DNA of 47,586 bases. Source: UBA4951 sp963652335. Its GTDB lineage: Bacteria; Bacillota_I; Bacilli_A; RFN20; CAG-826. The notes beneath the pieces are model-generated. The model did not search any database, had not been told where the DNA came from, and saw nothing but the letters and a program-made list of their open reading frames with translations. This document shows positions 1 through 7,227 of the stretch, in pieces (position 1 is the first letter of the stretch; each line of letters starts with the position of its first letter). The stretch spans positions 1 through 47,586 of the forward strand of contig CAVJSS010000006.1 in assembly GCA_963652335.1 (NCBI GenBank), written 5' to 3'. The translations under genes were made by a program, and so were the position numbers.

Positions 1-48
1 TTTGCGATAATGCCTTAATGCTTGCGCTTTCAGTTTCTCATCGACCAT
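1..48 (-). CDS. 5' end of a truncated leftward gene, function unknown
   Basis: Only the first 16 codons are present; the gene runs off the left edge. Read on the minus strand, an ATG at 48-46 follows an AAGGGGA ribosome-binding site at a normal distance, and the frame (MVDEKLKAQALRHYRK) stays open to the window edge. A basic, Lys/Arg-rich start is all that can be seen, so no family can be named. It is divergent from the membrane protein gene that begins at 245, so the roughly 195 bases between them must hold promoters for both. The strong ribosome-binding site makes the start fairly credible. Confidence 0.55.
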   Translation of the reverse strand, partial: MVDEKLKAQALRHYRK

Positions 49-203
49 AAATCCCCTTTCGGTTTGTGGTCCAGTCTTTTGTCCGCAGTCCCATCCCAAA
101 ACTTTTAAGCGACAGGCTTTTAAAACGCACATCATGAAATAAAATTAGGACAAAAACGTTGGACTTTCTCTTTTTTTGGCAATGACGACATTGTCCTTTC
201 CAA

Positions 204-220
204 ACGCCTATAAGAGGCGT
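204..220. promoter_or_regulatory. Short inverted repeat upstream of the 245 gene
   Basis: ACGCCT and AGGCGT form a perfect 6-bp inverted repeat with a 5-base centre, 24 bases before the start codon of the next gene. It could be an operator or an RNA hairpin in the leader. A TATAAG string overlaps it, but I see no convincing -35 box, so no promoter is called. Confidence 0.3.
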
Positions 221-244
221 CCTTTGATAAGATAGGCAAAATTT

Positions 245-1390
245 ATGTTCTTCTTTTCTAAAATCCTACCCAATAAAACCAACGGAATATACAATAACCC
301 CATCATGAAAGCCAAGAAGAAAGAAACATATAATCCAGTCAAAGCAAGACAAATCGAATTGCTGAGCAAATATTACGAAATAGACGAAGAAAACAAGGTG
401 GTGAAAGTCACCTTGGCTTATGAAAAAGCCAGCGAGCTTTTTGTTACCGATTACGCTTCGGAAGAACATCCCGAATTCAAGGAAGAGATATTGTCGAGAG
501 TCAGCGATATTCTTTCTCGCATCCCTTTGGATTATAAAGCGGATCTTAGCTTTGCCATCGATGATTACGAAGGATACGATCCAAACAAATTATTGGAATC
601 CTTCAACGATTTGGTCGAAATGAATAATTACGAAGGCTTTGTAGACGGAAGGAAAAAAGGATTGAGAATCGCTTTGCTATTGATCGCTGGGATAATCTCC
701 TTGGTATTGATGATAAGCGGAACCAAGGGAGGATGGTTCGGGGAAGATTCGACGAAGGATCTAATCACCGAGATAATCGACATCATCGGCTGGGTCTTTA
801 TCTGGGAAGCCGTATCCATCATTTTCCTTTCCCCAAACGAAGAGAAAATCCGTTCAGTCAAATTGAAGACCAGAGTCAATTCGATAAGCTTCAAAGACGG
901 GAATAACGGAAAAATCCTAACCGAAGAAAAAGGACTCAAAGCCTTTGAGAGCTGGCATGGGGAATCCAAAACGAAAAGAGCTTCCAAAAGCCTTCTCCTT
1001 ATATCCGGTTCCGGATTCTTGGCGGTGGCCACCTCCACTTTGATATCCGGGATAAGCGATATTTCTTCCAATGCTAGTTCCTATGGGACCGTAACGCTTA
1101 TAAGCTATCTTGCTTTCACTATCCTTTTCTGCGGATTCATGATCGTATCCGGGATAGGTGCCATATCCTCCTATTTGGATAGGGGTCCCCTTAAAAAAGC
1201 GGTGCCGTATTTCGCTATCCTCAACATCATAATCGGCATATTGGGAATAGTTTTGTCTTTTGTTGAAAACGATGGATCCGGCAATTGGAAATTCGTCGTA
1301 TCCAGCATCGTTTCTTTCATTTTGTTTTTGCTTTATGGGGCAGGCTGGCTTTTGGGTTTGAATAAAGCGAAGGCATCGAAGGAAAAATGA
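245..1390 (+). CDS. Predicted six-helix integral membrane protein, function unknown
   Basis: A 381-residue protein with a charged cytosolic-looking N-terminal part (about residues 1-135, rich in Lys and Glu) followed by about six hydrophobic segments (near 139-157, 174-197, 250-272, 285-310, 320-343 and 350-372). No catalytic motif is recognised. The start is uncertain: ATG at 245 has only a weak AUAGG-like ribosome-binding site, and an internal ATG at 305 begins a more typical Lys-rich sequence (MKAKKKETYN) but also lacks a Shine-Dalgarno sequence. It appears monocistronic, with a likely terminator just after it. The soluble domain plus membrane bundle would suit a sensor or envelope protein, but that is speculation. 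Confidence 0.75.
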   Translation: MFFFSKILPNKTNGIYNNPIMKAKKKETYNPVKARQIELLSKYYEIDEENKVVKVTLAYEKASELFVTDYASEEHPEFKEEILSRVSDILSRIPLDYKADLSFAIDDYEGYDPNKLLESFNDLVEMNNYEGFVDGRKKGLRIALLLIAGIISLVLMISGTKGGWFGEDSTKDLITEIIDIIGWVFIWEAVSIIFLSPNEEKIRSVKLKTRVNSISFKDGNNGKILTEEKGLKAFESWHGESKTKRASKSLLLISGSGFLAVATSTLISGISDISSNASSYGTVTLISYLAFTILFCGFMIVSGIGAISSYLDRGPLKKAVPYFAILNIIIGILGIVLSFVENDGSGNWKFVVSSIVSFILFLLYGAGWLLGLNKAKASKEK

Positions 1391-1399
1391 CGGATAGCT

Positions 1400-1428
1400 A
1401 TCGAAATCGCTAACCTTCGATTTTCTTT
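1400..1428 (+). terminator. Likely intrinsic terminator after the membrane protein gene
   Basis: ATCGAA (1400-1405) and TTCGAT (1416-1421) can form a 6-bp stem with a 10-base loop, followed by TTTCTTTT. The stem is short and weak, so efficiency is doubtful. Confidence 0.45.
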
Positions 1429-1467
1429 TGGATTATATTTTTATTACGAAAGAAGGAGGAAAAAACA

Positions 1468-2085
1468 ATGGGAATGATCATCACCATCAGCCGTGAATTC
1501 GGAAGCGGCGGAAGGGAACTTGGAAGGCGTTTGGCCGACAAATTGGGAATTGCATATTACGATAAGGAAATTCTTAGCGAAATCGAGAAGAAAACCCCAT
1601 TTTCCAAGGAATATATCGAAGATATGTGCGAATCAAGGCCCATTCCCCTTTATCCTATCCATTATGGGATCAGCTGGAGCTTGATCCAAGATCCGCATCT
1701 TAAGCAATCGATAGAGATGTATAAGACCCAAGCCGACACCATCAAAGAATTGGCCGACAAAGGATCTTGCATCATCATCGGCCGTTGCGCGGACTATATC
1801 CTAAGCGATAGGAAACCTCTTCGAATCTTCGTTTACAGCGATATGCCATCTAAGATAGAACGTTGCAAAAAAAGAGAAAAGGATCACGAAAACCTAACTG
1901 ATAAGCAAATCGCCAAACGCATCAAAGCCATCGACAAAAAGAGAAGGAAACATTACGAATTCTACACCGACCAAAAATGGGGTGACAAAAAGAATTACGA
2001 TTTTTTGATCAATACAGCCAATGTCGAGATAAAGGACTTGGTTAATGCCTTGGTTAACTTATTGCAAAACGACATCAATGATTAA
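1468..2085 (+). CDS. Cytidylate kinase-like family protein
   Basis: This 205-residue protein opens with ITISREFGSGGRELGRRLA, the characteristic P-loop-like start of the cytidylate kinase-like family, followed by the DKEIL stretch. It resembles AAA-type nucleoside monophosphate kinases but is shorter than, and distinct from, classical Cmk. A role in nucleotide phosphorylation is expected; the substrate cannot be read from sequence. An excellent ribosome-binding site (GAAGGAGG) fixes the start at 1468. Its stop codon (2083-2085) shares a TTAA with the stop of the convergent MATE gene, and its terminator lies inside the coding end of that gene. Confidence 0.85.
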   Translation: MGMIITISREFGSGGRELGRRLADKLGIAYYDKEILSEIEKKTPFSKEYIEDMCESRPIPLYPIHYGISWSLIQDPHLKQSIEMYKTQADTIKELADKGSCIIIGRCADYILSDRKPLRIFVYSDMPSKIERCKKREKDHENLTDKQIAKRIKAIDKKRRKHYEFYTDQKWGDKKNYDFLINTANVEIKDLVNALVNLLQNDIND

Positions 2086-3587
2086 TCCCTCAGCTGAGGG
2101 ATTTCTTTTTTGCCTGCACCTTCTATATTCGTCATCTTTTTGATTGCCAAAACCAAAGCCGGCAAAGAGATCAGGACATTAAGCACCCAAGCCGCCGGAT
2201 CGGCGAAGCAAACGGCAATATAGGCAGATAAGGAAGCCGAGGAATCAACCGGCCCTCCGTTAAGCAAAGCCGGCAAGAACAAGCAGACCAAAGTCCTTGC
2301 CGCCAATTCGCCTACCCCGCTTAAAAACGGCCATAATGGCTTTTGCATTCCCTGCAAGGCATTCCTGACCACAAACAAAACCATGAGGATTATCATCAAA
2401 GGAACCGAGACATATAAGTAGGTATTCCCGTATTTTATCGATTCTTCATTGACTTTATCCGCGCTTAAGAAAAGCCTTAGATACGCTCCGTTTATGGTCA
2501 AAAGCATCCCTATCAAAACGATGAATGCCCATAATACGACCCCGATCAGCAATGCGGTTCTTATTCCTTTTTTGACTCTTTTGAATTCACCTGCCCCAAC
2601 GTTTTGGGAAGTGAATGACAAAACTGCCGTCCCAAGCCCGTTCAAGAAACACATAAGCAAACTGAATATCTTAGAAGCGGTCCCATATCCCATTTGGGCT
2701 GGCAAGCCAGACACCATAGTGCCTGCCGAAGTTATGTCGAAAGCGATGACTGCCGCCTGCATCACGATTATCCCTATTTGGAGGACGCTGAATTGAAAAC
2801 CGAGAGGGAGTCCATTATAAATATGCTTCCAATAGAATTTCCCGGAAGCTTTCAGATCTTCTTTCTCGATCCTTAAGGCATCATATTTCTTCCATCCATA
2901 GATTATGGCCCCTATCGCGGCTACCCCTTGGGAGATGACGGTGGCGATCGCGCTCCCTGCCACGCCCATATGGAAAACCATGATGAACAAAAGATCCAAT
3001 CCGACGTTCAAAACGGTGGATCCAACCAAAAACAAAAATGGGGTGAGGCTGTCTCCCAAAGCCCTTAAAACCGAGACGATCAGATTATAGAAAACCTGGA
3101 AAACGATGCCGATATAAATATAGAAAAGATAGGTATAAGCCGCTTCGTATTCCTTTTGCATCGCAGCATCGCTAGCGGACGGGGCGATGCCTAGCCATTT
3201 TAGCATCGTCGGTATCAATAAGATCCCAACCAATGTCAAAATAGCCGAAATAGCCAAAGACAAGATTATCTGAACGAAAAAGCTTTTCCTCGTTCCGCTT
3301 TTGTCCTTCATTCCGATTTTCTCGCTTATGATGACAGAAAATCCTGCGGTGCAGCCCATTCCAAACTGGAGGACTATATAAACCAAAGGCGAAGAACTGT
3401 TTACCCCAGCGACTTCCGCCTCGCTCAAAGTCTGCCCGACTATCAAAGCGTCCGTCAAAGTGTAAAGCTGTTGGAACAGCATCGATAAAACGATAGGAAT
3501 AAGGAAGGCAATCAAGCTTTTGGCTATAGAACCGCTGGTGAGGTCGACCGGATCGAATATCTTTCTTATTTTTGAGCCAAGTTTCAT
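2082..3587 (-). CDS. MATE family efflux transporter
   Basis: A 501-residue multidrug and toxic-compound extrusion protein. It begins with DLTSGSIAKSLIAFLIPIVL and continues with the family's LYTLTDALIVGQ region, then about twelve hydrophobic helices in two similar halves. MATE proteins export cationic drugs or metabolites using a Na+ or H+ gradient in the plasma membrane. Translation starts at 3587; an in-frame TAA four codons upstream rules out an earlier start. No Shine-Dalgarno sequence precedes this ATG. Instead the strong AGGAGG lies further up, in front of a four-codon mini-ORF, and a perfect palindrome lies between (see separate entries). The end overlaps the kinase-like gene's stop codon on the other strand. 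Confidence 0.93.
   Translation of the reverse strand: MKLGSKIRKIFDPVDLTSGSIAKSLIAFLIPIVLSMLFQQLYTLTDALIVGQTLSEAEVAGVNSSSPLVYIVLQFGMGCTAGFSVIISEKIGMKDKSGTRKSFFVQIILSLAISAILTLVGILLIPTMLKWLGIAPSASDAAMQKEYEAAYTYLFYIYIGIVFQVFYNLIVSVLRALGDSLTPFLFLVGSTVLNVGLDLLFIMVFHMGVAGSAIATVISQGVAAIGAIIYGWKKYDALRIEKEDLKASGKFYWKHIYNGLPLGFQFSVLQIGIIVMQAAVIAFDITSAGTMVSGLPAQMGYGTASKIFSLLMCFLNGLGTAVLSFTSQNVGAGEFKRVKKGIRTALLIGVVLWAFIVLIGMLLTINGAYLRLFLSADKVNEESIKYGNTYLYVSVPLMIILMVLFVVRNALQGMQKPLWPFLSGVGELAARTLVCLFLPALLNGGPVDSSASLSAYIAVCFADPAAWVLNVLISLPALVLAIKKMTNIEGAGKKEIPQLRD
2084..2110 (+). terminator. Intrinsic terminator of the kinase-like gene, inside the MATE coding end
   Basis: AATCCCTC and GAGGGATT form a perfect 8-bp stem around AGCT, followed by TCTTTTTT. 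The hairpin is at once the kinase-like gene's terminator and codons near the C-terminus of the opposite-strand MATE gene (…QLRD). Confidence 0.85.
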
Positions 3588-3605
3588 AAGCGGGCATTAT
3601 TCTAG

Positions 3606-3624
3606 TTCTTATTTTTCATAAGAA
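3606..3624 (-). promoter_or_regulatory. Perfect palindrome in the MATE leader
   Basis: TTCTTAT and ATAAGAA flank a 5-base centre, ending about 18 bases before the MATE start codon. This is a plausible repressor operator or a weak RNA hairpin near the start site. An -10-like TAGAAT lies between it and the ATG, but no good -35 box fits. Confidence 0.4.
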
Positions 3625-3651
3625 AAGCGGAATCTATCCAAAACGTCGAAA

Positions 3652-3683
3652 TTATCGCCGCATCATATTGGGTGCCTCCTTTT
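3652..3683 (-). promoter_or_regulatory. Four-codon mini-ORF with strong ribosome-binding site upstream of the MATE gene
   Basis: On the minus strand AAAAGGAGG (3683-3675) is followed after 8 bases by ATG ATG CGG CGA TAA (3666-3652), encoding Met-Met-Arg-Arg. This is the only strong Shine-Dalgarno sequence upstream of the exporter. Arg-rich leader peptides are known to control some antibiotic-resistance genes by ribosome stalling; that role here is inference. It could also be a decayed former start region. Confidence 0.3.
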
Positions 3684-3938
3684 ATCAAATGAGAAACATC
3701 GTTCATATGCATTCAAAAACACATGATACATAGCGATCTTTGAATTGTCTGGGAAAATCAAAGCCAATCTTTTTATTTCTAAACCGATAAGGGCTAATAA
3801 CCTAGCGTTCAATTTGTTGCCAACGGTTATGAATGTTCGTCAAAGCCAAACGAAAATCCCAACATAAGAAGCCGATGCTTAAAAACGTGTTTTTTGGCGC
3901 AATAATGATAAGAAATCGATTGTTTTTCTGAAAAATAT
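3684..3938. other. Intergenic stretch without recognisable genes
   Basis: No open frame with a ribosome-binding site and no confident structured RNA is seen. It should contain the promoter of the leftward MATE transcript, but I cannot place it with confidence. Confidence 0.5.
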
Positions 3939-3965
3939 CCAAAAAGCCTAAGCGAAAATAGGCTT
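3939..3965 (-). terminator. Terminator-like hairpin facing left, with no gene to serve
   Basis: AAGCCTA and TAGGCTT form a 7-bp stem with an 8-base loop. On the minus strand it is followed by a short T run. No leftward gene precedes it, so it may be a relic or may block antisense transcription from the region near 4.0 kb. Confidence 0.4.
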
Positions 3966-4011
3966 AAGACCATCCAAGTTTCAGCTTCTCCTGTTATGTT
4001 GGCATTTCCTT

Positions 4012-4030
4012 ATTCTCTAACATAGAGAAT
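4012..4030. promoter_or_regulatory. Operator-like palindrome upstream of the DUF308 gene promoter
   Basis: ATTCTCT and AGAGAAT form a perfect 7-bp inverted repeat around AACAT, ending 19 bases before the -35 box of the promoter at 4050-4077. Position and symmetry suit a dimeric regulator's binding site. Confidence 0.4.
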
Positions 4031-4049
4031 CCAAAAACCGTCAACATTC

Positions 4050-4077
4050 TTGCCAGCCGACATCTCCAAACTATAAT
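4050..4077 (+). promoter_or_regulatory. Sigma-A-type promoter of the DUF308 gene
   Basis: TTGCCA (4050-4055), a 16-base spacer and a perfect TATAAT (4072-4077). The start of transcription would be near 4084, giving a leader of about 25 bases that holds an AGAGG ribosome-binding site. Confidence 0.75.
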
Positions 4078-4108
4078 AAAGGCGTTCAAAAAGAGAAAGA
4101 GGTTTCAT

Positions 4109-4729
4109 ATGGATACTATCAAAACATTCTTCAGACGAGTCAGGGTGGATATCATCCTCAGGGCCATTTTCTATGTCGTCATGGCCATTTTGTTCTTCGT
4201 CTACCCAGCCGATGCTATGGCAACTACCGCCACAGTGCTTTCGATTTTCGTCCTTATCGATGGCATTTTCTCCCTTTGCCTTTATTTCATGACCTTTGGC
4301 GTCTCGGGCTTGATTGGAACGACTTTGCTTGGATCTATCTTCAAGATCATTTATGGCATTCTTTTCCTTTCCTATCCTGCCTTGGGAGTCAACACCTTCT
4401 GCATCATGTTCGCGATCTATATAATCGTGACAGCTTGCAGCGGAGTCGAAGAATCCCTTAAATTGAGAAGGGCTGGCGTATCTTGGAAAGTTTGGGTTGC
4501 CCCATTCATCCTTAGCTTGGTTTGCGTCGCCGGCGGAATCGTCATGTTGTTCCTCGCTCCTGGCAATCTCGTCAATGTCAGTGGATATATCGCCGGTGCG
4601 ATCTTGATTATTGCCGCCATGATGGACGTTTGTCTTGTCGTTGATATGTACAAAGTCAAACACAACGTCAAAAAAGCCGTAAACGAGACGATCGGTAAAA
4701 TCGACAATGACGACGTTATCGACGCCTAA
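4109..4729 (+). CDS. HdeD-like DUF308 membrane protein
   Basis: A 206-residue protein with about six hydrophobic helices arranged as short repeats (for example RAIFYVVMAILFFVYP near residues 18-33, then FKIIYGILFLSYPALGV). This paired helix/Tyr-Pro pattern is typical of DUF308 proteins related to the acid-resistance protein HdeD. The biochemical role is not established in Gram-positives. A charged C-terminal tail (VKHNVKKAVNETIGKIDN) should lie in the cytosol. It has its own promoter with a nearby palindrome, and ATG follows AAGAGG. The next gene is also a small membrane protein, but 100 bases separate them. Confidence 0.75.
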   Translation: MDTIKTFFRRVRVDIILRAIFYVVMAILFFVYPADAMATTATVLSIFVLIDGIFSLCLYFMTFGVSGLIGTTLLGSIFKIIYGILFLSYPALGVNTFCIMFAIYIIVTACSGVEESLKLRRAGVSWKVWVAPFILSLVCVAGGIVMLFLAPGNLVNVSGYIAGAILIIAAMMDVCLVVDMYKVKHNVKKAVNETIGKIDNDDVIDA

Positions 4730-4769
4730 CGAAAACAGAATATTCTAAGCTCGTCTGCGTGACTGGCTT

Positions 4770-4805
4770 ATTTGATTCAAAGGAAGATTTGCAGCCTAAT
4801 CAAAT
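4770..4805. repeat. Inverted repeat between the DUF308 and zinc-ribbon genes
   Basis: ATTTGATT and AATCAAAT (8 bp) flank 20 bases. The interval is further bracketed by two copies of the 8-base palindrome GAATATTC at 4738-4745 and 4806-4813. It has no T run on either strand, so it is not a terminator; protein binding is possible. Confidence 0.4.
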
Positions 4806-4829
4806 GAATATTCGACGGAGGAAACGTAA

Positions 4830-5198
4830 ATGAGATATTGCAAATTTTGCGGAGCGGAAGTCAGCGCCGATAGCGCCTATTGCTCTAAATGTGGCAACAA
4901 AATAGCGGAAGGGAATACGTCTGGCAGCGCTAATTCCTCAGACAACGTTTCGGCTTCAACCTACAAAGTCAGCCGATATAACGAATCAACCTTTCAAGTC
5001 GCTTATGTTTTCATGATAATCGGAACTGTCATCGGAGGGCTTTTGCTTCTTCCACTTGCCTGGTGCATCCCAATGACCGTCGCTTACAAAAACGCCCATG
5101 ATCGCGGCGAGGAAGCATCGATGGCTCTTAAAGTTTGCGCGTTGCTGTTCGTTAGTCTTATCGGCGGGATCGCGATGTTCTTCGATCATGACAATTAA
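4830..5198 (+). CDS. Zinc-ribbon small membrane protein
   Basis: The 122-residue product starts with MRYCKFCGAEVSADSAYCSKCG, a double CxxC zinc ribbon (Cys 4, 7, 19 and 22) of the type found at the N-terminus of many uncharacterised membrane proteins. A Ser/Asn/Thr-rich linker and two hydrophobic helices (about 55-78 and 95-115) follow. The helices and zinc ribbon suggest a membrane-anchored protein with a cytosolic metal-binding finger; its function is unknown. The ribosome-binding site GACGGAGG lies 8 bases before the ATG. A strong terminator lies 50 bases downstream, so transcription ends here. Confidence 0.8.
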   Translation: MRYCKFCGAEVSADSAYCSKCGNKIAEGNTSGSANSSDNVSASTYKVSRYNESTFQVAYVFMIIGTVIGGLLLLPLAWCIPMTVAYKNAHDRGEEASMALKVCALLFVSLIGGIAMFFDHDN

Positions 5199-5246
5199 AA
5201 TGAAGGCGCGAATAAGCTTATCTTGCTTTCTCAAATCGATCATTTT

Positions 5247-5275
5247 GGTGGCTTCGCATTGAGGCCGCCTTTTTT
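5247..5275 (+). terminator. Strong intrinsic terminator after the zinc-ribbon gene
   Basis: GGTGGCTTC and GAGGCCGCC form a 9-bp stem (two G-U pairs) with loop GCATT, followed by six T (5270-5275). Confidence 0.88.
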
Positions 5276-5571
5276 GGCCTTTTGGATATTGATTCCTCTA
5301 TGGAAAACGGCAAATCATTTATTCGTTTCCGCCATTTCAATCTCTTTGGCCGGCATGGTCTTTTATTTTGCCTTAGCCTCGTTGTTAGGGAGCTAATCGT
5401 TCATGTTCAGAAGATCTTAACCAGCATAATTTTCCAATCGGCTCGATATCCGACTTCTTTTTGGAATCAAAGGAACGCAAATTTCTTGAAAAAGACATCG
5501 CTTATGCCGTGATTTCGCGAATCCTTTGCGTCATTTATGCCCAAATCGGATACGCTTTGAGTCGGAAATGA
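5274..5571 (+). pseudogene. Frameshifted remnant of a membrane protein gene
   Basis: Two overlapping open frames read like one protein split by a frameshift near 5389-5396. The first (5274 to a TAA at 5394-5396) gives a hydrophobic helix containing ANHLFVSAISISLAGMVFYF. The second (5389 to a TGA at 5569-5571) gives HNFPIGSISDFFLESKERKF and KDIAYAVISRILCVIYAQIG. Both use the same codon style as real neighbours, but neither frame has an ATG with a ribosome-binding site, and the region starts directly behind a terminator. I therefore read it as the decayed 3' part of a membrane protein gene. Family not recognised. Confidence 0.45.
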
Positions 5572-5663
5572 GCCAATCGGAAAAGCCATCCTAGAAGATT
5601 TTTGATAATCAAAGCCGAAAACAAAGAAAAACAAGAAACGATCTTGCTATTGGTTTATTAGGG

Positions 5664-5692
5664 TTGAAAAAAGGCTTTTTAATTGTTATAAA
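5664..5692 (+). promoter_or_regulatory. Sigma-A-type promoter of the DegV gene
   Basis: TTGAAA (5664-5669), a 17-base spacer and TATAAA (5687-5692). Transcription would start near 5699, about 36 bases before the start codon. Confidence 0.75.
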
Positions 5693-5734
5693 ATACCTCG
5701 CTCGGATCAAACCGAACTCCTTTGGAGGCCACAT

Positions 5735-6607
5735 ATGTCTATCATAATTTCCGCCGAATCGACCATTGATTTGCCAAAAAACATTCTCGAACAATATAAA
5801 ATACGCACCGTCCCTTTCACCCTCGTCATGGGAGAAGAACAAGGCCATGACGGAGAAGTGTTGGGCAAAGATCTCTTTGCTTATACCGAAAGAACCGGAA
5901 AATTAGCCAAAACAACTGCCGTAAACCAAGAAGAATTCAGAGAATATTTCACCAATCTTTTGAAAGAAGGAGACGAAATAATCCATATTTCCCTTTCCAG
6001 CGAAATCAGCTCGGCCTATTCGAACGCCGTAGTGATCGCTAACGAAATTGCGCCAGATAGGATTCATGTCATCGATTCGAGAGTCCTTTCGACCGGAATC
6101 GCTTTGGAAGCGATATACGCCTCCAAGCTCGTCGATGCCGGCTATTCATCCAAAGAAATCGTCGAAAAAGTCAAGGAACGCATCCCATTCAACCAGACTT
6201 CCTTCGGTCTCGAATCCGTCGCTTACCTCTATAAAGGCGGAAGATGCAGCGGAGTCAAGAACTTCGTCGTTTCCACTTTGGGATTGAAACCGCGCATTTT
6301 GGTGGTCGATGGCAAAATGATCCCATCCAAGATCTTCAGAGGATCGATGAAACGTTGGGTTAAAAAATACGTCGAAGCGACCTTGGAACAATTCGATAAT
6401 CCCGATCATGATTTGGTCTTCATCACCTATAGTTCTTGCGATGACGACGAAATCATCGAAGAAACGATCGCCAGACTCAAAGAAGCCGGATTCAAAGAAA
6501 TCATCCCGACCAAGGCCGGCGGAACGATCTGCTGCCATTGTGGACCTCATTGTTTAGGCATCCTTTATATGAATGACGGCGACCATCCTATAGTCCCTAA
6601 ACGATAG
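5735..6607 (+). CDS. DegV family fatty-acid-binding protein
   Basis: A 290-residue DegV protein. The N-terminus IIISAESTIDLPKNILEQY matches the family's Ser/Thr-Asp pattern, and the central ISLSSEISSAY and GRCSG segments and the C-terminal HCGPHCLGILY segment are family hallmarks. DegV proteins bind a fatty acid in a deep cleft; in Firmicutes such binding subunits (FakB) present fatty acids to the kinase FakA for use in phospholipid synthesis. No fakA is in the window, so assignment as FakB is inference. ATG follows GGAGG by 6 bases, and the gene has its own promoter. Confidence 0.9.
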   Translation: MSIIISAESTIDLPKNILEQYKIRTVPFTLVMGEEQGHDGEVLGKDLFAYTERTGKLAKTTAVNQEEFREYFTNLLKEGDEIIHISLSSEISSAYSNAVVIANEIAPDRIHVIDSRVLSTGIALEAIYASKLVDAGYSSKEIVEKVKERIPFNQTSFGLESVAYLYKGGRCSGVKNFVVSTLGLKPRILVVDGKMIPSKIFRGSMKRWVKKYVEATLEQFDNPDHDLVFITYSSCDDDEIIEETIARLKEAGFKEIIPTKAGGTICCHCGPHCLGILYMNDGDHPIVPKR

Positions 6608-6623
6608 GATTAAGGATATTTTC

Positions 6624-6652
6624 TTGAACGAACCTTTCAAACCATATAGAAT
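6624..6652 (+). promoter_or_regulatory. Promoter of the rimP-nusA-infB operon
   Basis: TTGAAC (6624-6629), a 17-base spacer and TAGAAT (6647-6652). The start would be near 6659, giving an 84-base leader that contains a hairpin (GTGGA with TCCAC) and then the terminator-like stem listed next. Confidence 0.75.
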
Positions 6653-6702
6653 ATGGGGCGTGGAAGATCCTAGATAGGCTCCACGGCAACTTGACTTTTT
6701 AG

Positions 6703-6728
6703 GAGTGGCCTTGGCCACTCTTTTGTTT
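6703..6728 (+). terminator. Terminator or attenuator in the rimP leader
   Basis: GAGTGGCC and GGCCACTC form an 8-bp perfect inverted repeat with a 2-base centre, followed by TTTTGTTT. It sits after the operon promoter and 14 bases before rimP. It may therefore be an attenuator of the operon as well as the end of degV transcription. An upstream hairpin in the same leader (6660s-6680s) could compete with it, but I could not find a convincing antiterminator. Confidence 0.7.
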
Positions 6729-6742
6729 AAGAGGGGAAATGA

Positions 6743-7204
6743 ATGGAAGTTGAAAAAAAGATCAAAGAGCTCTTAGTTGAGCCAATCTCCGACCTCGGCT
6801 ACGAATTGGCCAAAATCAGCCTCAGGTCCTCAAAGCAAGGACTGACATTGGAAATATCCATCGATCGCGATGATCCTATTTCCCTAGATGACATTGTGGT
6901 CGTTTCCGGAAAGATCAACGAGATATTAGATGCTTCCGATCCAATCGATGCGCCTTATACCTTAGACGTATCATCGTTAGGAGCCGAAAAACCAATAAGC
7001 GTGGATAAATTAGGCCATTACGTAGGCAAATACGTAAACATCCACATCACCCATCCCATAAATGGGAAAAACATCATCGAAGGCGATCTATTGGAATATG
7101 GCAAAGATAAAACGACAATTTCCTTCAAAGAGAAAACCAGAATCAAGAAAGTCGAAATCCCGACAGCCACCATCGACAAAGTCAGATTGGCCATCAAATT
7201 TTAG
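6743..7204 (+). CDS. rimP: Ribosome maturation factor RimP
   Basis: At 153 residues it has the normal RimP length. It shows the family features: N-terminal KIKELLVEPISDLGYELAK, the LTLEISIDRDDPISLDDI segment, and SSLGAEKPISVDKLGHYVGK ahead of the C-terminal SH3-like domain. RimP assists assembly of the 30S subunit in the cytosol. It is the first gene of the nusA-infB operon, as in most bacteria. AGAGGGGA lies just upstream. A second ATG at 6739 is in another frame and would give no product. nusA begins 23 bases downstream. Confidence 0.95.
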   Translation: MEVEKKIKELLVEPISDLGYELAKISLRSSKQGLTLEISIDRDDPISLDDIVVVSGKINEILDASDPIDAPYTLDVSSLGAEKPISVDKLGHYVGKYVNIHITHPINGKNIIEGDLLEYGKDKTTISFKEKTRIKKVEIPTATIDKVRLAIKF

Positions 7205-7227
7205 AAAGCGATAAAGAGGAACAAAAT

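Noticed and set aside
3172..3597. 141-codon frame on the minus strand overlapping the MATE start
   Set aside because: It is the out-of-frame shadow of the MATE gene; no family features.
4010..4663. Long minus-strand frame opposite the DUF308 gene, rich in His and Asp
   Set aside because: Antisense shadow of a hydrophobic gene; composition is typical of reverse-complement translation and no ribosome-binding site is present.
5282..5512. A 76-codon open frame with an ATG at 5282
   Set aside because: No ribosome-binding site and no promoter; the other two frames here read as more natural protein, so this one is a chance frame over a gene remnant.
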